Positions 15,003-16,510 of a stretch of 16,510 nt of DNA are shown one piece after another; the first letter of the stretch is position 1, and each line of letters begins with the position of its first letter. This DNA is from JAVVUJ01 sp964582545. Lineage in GTDB: Bacteria; Bacillota; Clostridia; Peptostreptococcales; Anaerovoracaceae. Under the pieces are notes generated by a model that saw nothing but the letters and a program-made list of their open reading frames with translations, did no database searches and had not been told where the DNA came from. The DNA lies in assembly GCA_964582545.1 (NCBI GenBank), contig CAZOSB010000041.1:1-16510 (forward strand), read 5' to 3'. A program made the position numbers and the translations under genes.

Positions 15003-16510
15003 TTAATTGATCTCCGTTTCCATTTCGGAATCCTCTTCGTCGTCGTAATCCACTACGTGAGCTTCCATAAGAGCAGTGTTGACACCATAATCCAAGTTGA
15101 TATCCTTGTATCTCTTCATGCCAGTTCCCGCAGGTATGAGCTTACCGATGATTACATTTTCCTTCAGACCTAACAGGTGATCTGTCTTTCCTTTGATAGC
15201 AGCATCTGTAAGCACTCTGGTGGTCTCCTGGAAAGAAGCCGCAGAGAGGAATGAATTTGTAGCCAGGGAAGCCTTGGTAATTCCCAAAAGAACTCTCTTT
15301 CCTATGGCTGGTTCTAAACCTTCTTCTTCAGCTTGTTGATTTGCATCCTCCAGTTCGAATTTACTGTAGAGAGCCCCTGGCAATAATCTGGTGTCCCCCG
15401 CCTCTTCGATTCTGTATTTTGCAAGCATCTGACTTGCGATAACCTCAACGTGCTTATCGTTGATGTCTACCCCTTGCTGCTTATACACACGCTGAACTTC
15501 CTTTAGGAGATATTGATATACTCCTTCTACACCGTTCAGGCGCAATATATCGTGAGGATTCAAAGGTCCCCTAGTGATCTGATCACCGGCTAAGACATAG
15601 TCACCCTCTTTTACATTTAGTCTGGCTCCATATGCGATTACATATACGCGCTCTTCTTCTCCACGAACTTTAACCTCAGTCTTATTGTCCTTTCGGGTTT
15701 CAATGGAGACCACGGTACCGTCGGCTTCACAGATTTCTGCAAGACCTTTTGGTTTTCTGGCTTCAAAGAGCTCCTCAACTCTGGGCAGACCGTGAGTGAT
15801 ATCGCTTCCTGCAACACCTCCCGTATGGAAGGTTCTCATGGTAAGCTGTGTTCCCGGTTCTCCAATGGATTGTGCTGCGGTAATTCCAACAGCCTCTCCT
15901 ATGTTCACAGGTTCTCCTGTGGCTAAGTTTCTTCCATAACATTTAGCGCAGATACCATAAGTGCTCTTACAGGTCATTACCGAGCGGATAGCCACAGCTT
16001 CAATACCACTATTTTCTATAGCATTAGCGTGAACTTCGGTAATCTCTTCGCCCTCGCCCACTATGACTTCTCCCGTTTCTGGGTGAATCACATCAGAAAT
16101 AGCGATTCTTCCGATAATACGAAGCTTCAATGGCTCAATTACTTCTTTTCCATCGGTAAAGGCTCTTACTTCGATACCTTCATCGGTGTTACAATCCAAC
16201 TCTCTCACGATTACGTTATGAGAAACGTCTACCAACCTTCTGGTCAGGTATCCTGAGTCGGCTGTTCTCAGCGCGGTATCCGCCAAACCTTTTCTTGCTC
16301 CGTTGGTGGAGATAAAGTACTCCAAAACGGATAATCCCTCTCGGAAGTTCGCCTTGATCGGAATTTCTATGGTCTTACCGGAAGCGTTGGCCATCAGACC
16401 ACGCATACCACCGATCTGTCTGATCTGGTTCTTACTTCCTCGGGCTCCGGAATGTGCCATGATAAAGAGGTTGTTGAGGGTTCCTAAAGAATCCATCAGA
16501 GCATCCGCAA
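15003..16510 (-). CDS. rpoC: RNA polymerase beta' subunit, C-terminal part (runs off right edge)
   Basis: The frame is open to the right edge, so this is the downstream portion of the gene whose beginning lies at the left edge. Numbering as in the joined protein, it covers about residues 691-1191. The trigger loop region GARKGLADTALRTADSGYLTRR is at about 760-781, the second zinc site is Cys796, Cys870, Cys877 and Cys880, and the C-terminal clamp region ends in an acidic tail (DYDDEEDSEMETEIN). The stop TAA is at 15003. The promoter of the str cluster begins 11 bases beyond it. The overlap with the left fragment is 54 bases and exact, so both pieces are one gene on a closed circle. Confidence 0.96.
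   Translation of the reverse strand, partial: ADALMDSLGTLNNLFIMAHSGARGSKNQIRQIGGMRGLMANASGKTIEIPIKANFREGLSVLEYFISTNGARKGLADTALRTADSGYLTRRLVDVSHNVIVRELDCNTDEGIEVRAFTDGKEVIEPLKLRIIGRIAISDVIHPETGEVIVGEGEEITEVHANAIENSGIEAVAIRSVMTCKSTYGICAKCYGRNLATGEPVNIGEAVGITAAQSIGEPGTQLTMRTFHTGGVAGSDITHGLPRVEELFEARKPKGLAEICEADGTVVSIETRKDNKTEVKVRGEEERVYVIAYGARLNVKEGDYVLAGDQITRGPLNPHDILRLNGVEGVYQYLLKEVQRVYKQQGVDINDKHVEVIASQMLAKYRIEEAGDTRLLPGALYSKFELEDANQQAEEEGLEPAIGKRVLLGITKASLATNSFLSAASFQETTRVLTDAAIKGKTDHLLGLKENVIIGKLIPAGTGMKRYKDINLDYGVNTALMEAHVVDYDDEEDSEMETEIN
16457..16510. repeat. Terminal direct repeat, right copy (contig end overlap)
   Basis: Second copy of the 54-base end overlap. The rpoC frame continues through it without a break when joined to base 55 of the left end, and no gene other than rpoC is touched by the junction. 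Confidence 0.95.

Noticed and set aside
1..16510. Plasmid, phage or other mobile element
   Set aside because: No replication, partition, transfer, integrase, transposase or capsid gene is present and no inverted-repeat ends; circularity is better explained by the tuf repeats.

Overview
The window is a 16.5 kb stretch of core bacterial housekeeping DNA with every gene on the minus strand. It holds the rpmG-secE-nusG-rplK-rplA-rplJ-rplL-rpoB-rpoC cluster, the rpsL-rpsG-fusA-tuf (str) cluster, and one small hotdog-fold thioesterase gene. Low-to-middling GC, strong AGGAGG-type ribosome binding sites, an L10 leader of the Firmicutes type, a four-cysteine L33 and Gram-positive-type RpoB, S12 and EF-G sequences point to the Bacillota, most likely an anaerobic member of the Clostridia. 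Placement near Anaerovoracaceae/Family XIII is only an impression from protein style.

Layout in the direction of transcription (high to low coordinates): 3' part of rpoC (16510-15003); a promoter-like site; rpsL, rpsG, fusA, tuf (14902-10595); a strong intrinsic terminator (10478-10522); the thioesterase gene (10421-9921); a good sigma-A-type promoter (9817-9845); rpmG, secE, nusG, rplK, rplA; the L10 leader with its attenuator (7127-7235); rplJ, rplL; an rplL-rpoB spacer with a hairpin and a second strong promoter (5962-5990); rpoB; and the 5' part of rpoC (2122-1), which runs off the left edge. No gene-free stretch exceeds about 220 bases.

The first 54 bases (1-54) are identical to the last 54 (16457-16510), and the two rpoC pieces join in frame through this overlap to give one complete 1191-residue RpoC. 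The sequence therefore closes into a 16,456-bp circle. A circle of only essential transcription and translation genes, with no replication or mobility gene, is not a plausible plasmid. Many Clostridia carry two nearly identical tuf genes as direct repeats, one upstream of rpmG-secE and one after fusA. Collapse of those copies, or recombination between them, would give exactly this circle with a single tuf joining the ends. I regard assembly collapse as most likely; a real tandem duplication or excised circle remains possible.

The genes work together in making RNA polymerase (beta, beta'), its processivity factor NusG, the protein-export subunit SecE, the ribosomal stalk (L10, L7/L12, L11), L1, L33, S12 and S7, and the elongation factors EF-G and EF-Tu. 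The less ordinary points are a roughly 100-residue acidic N-terminal extension on NusG, an 18-bp tandem repeat encoding an acidic tail on L10, acidic tails also on RpoB and RpoC, and structured RNA in several spacers. I found no novel defence, mobile or biosynthetic system here.
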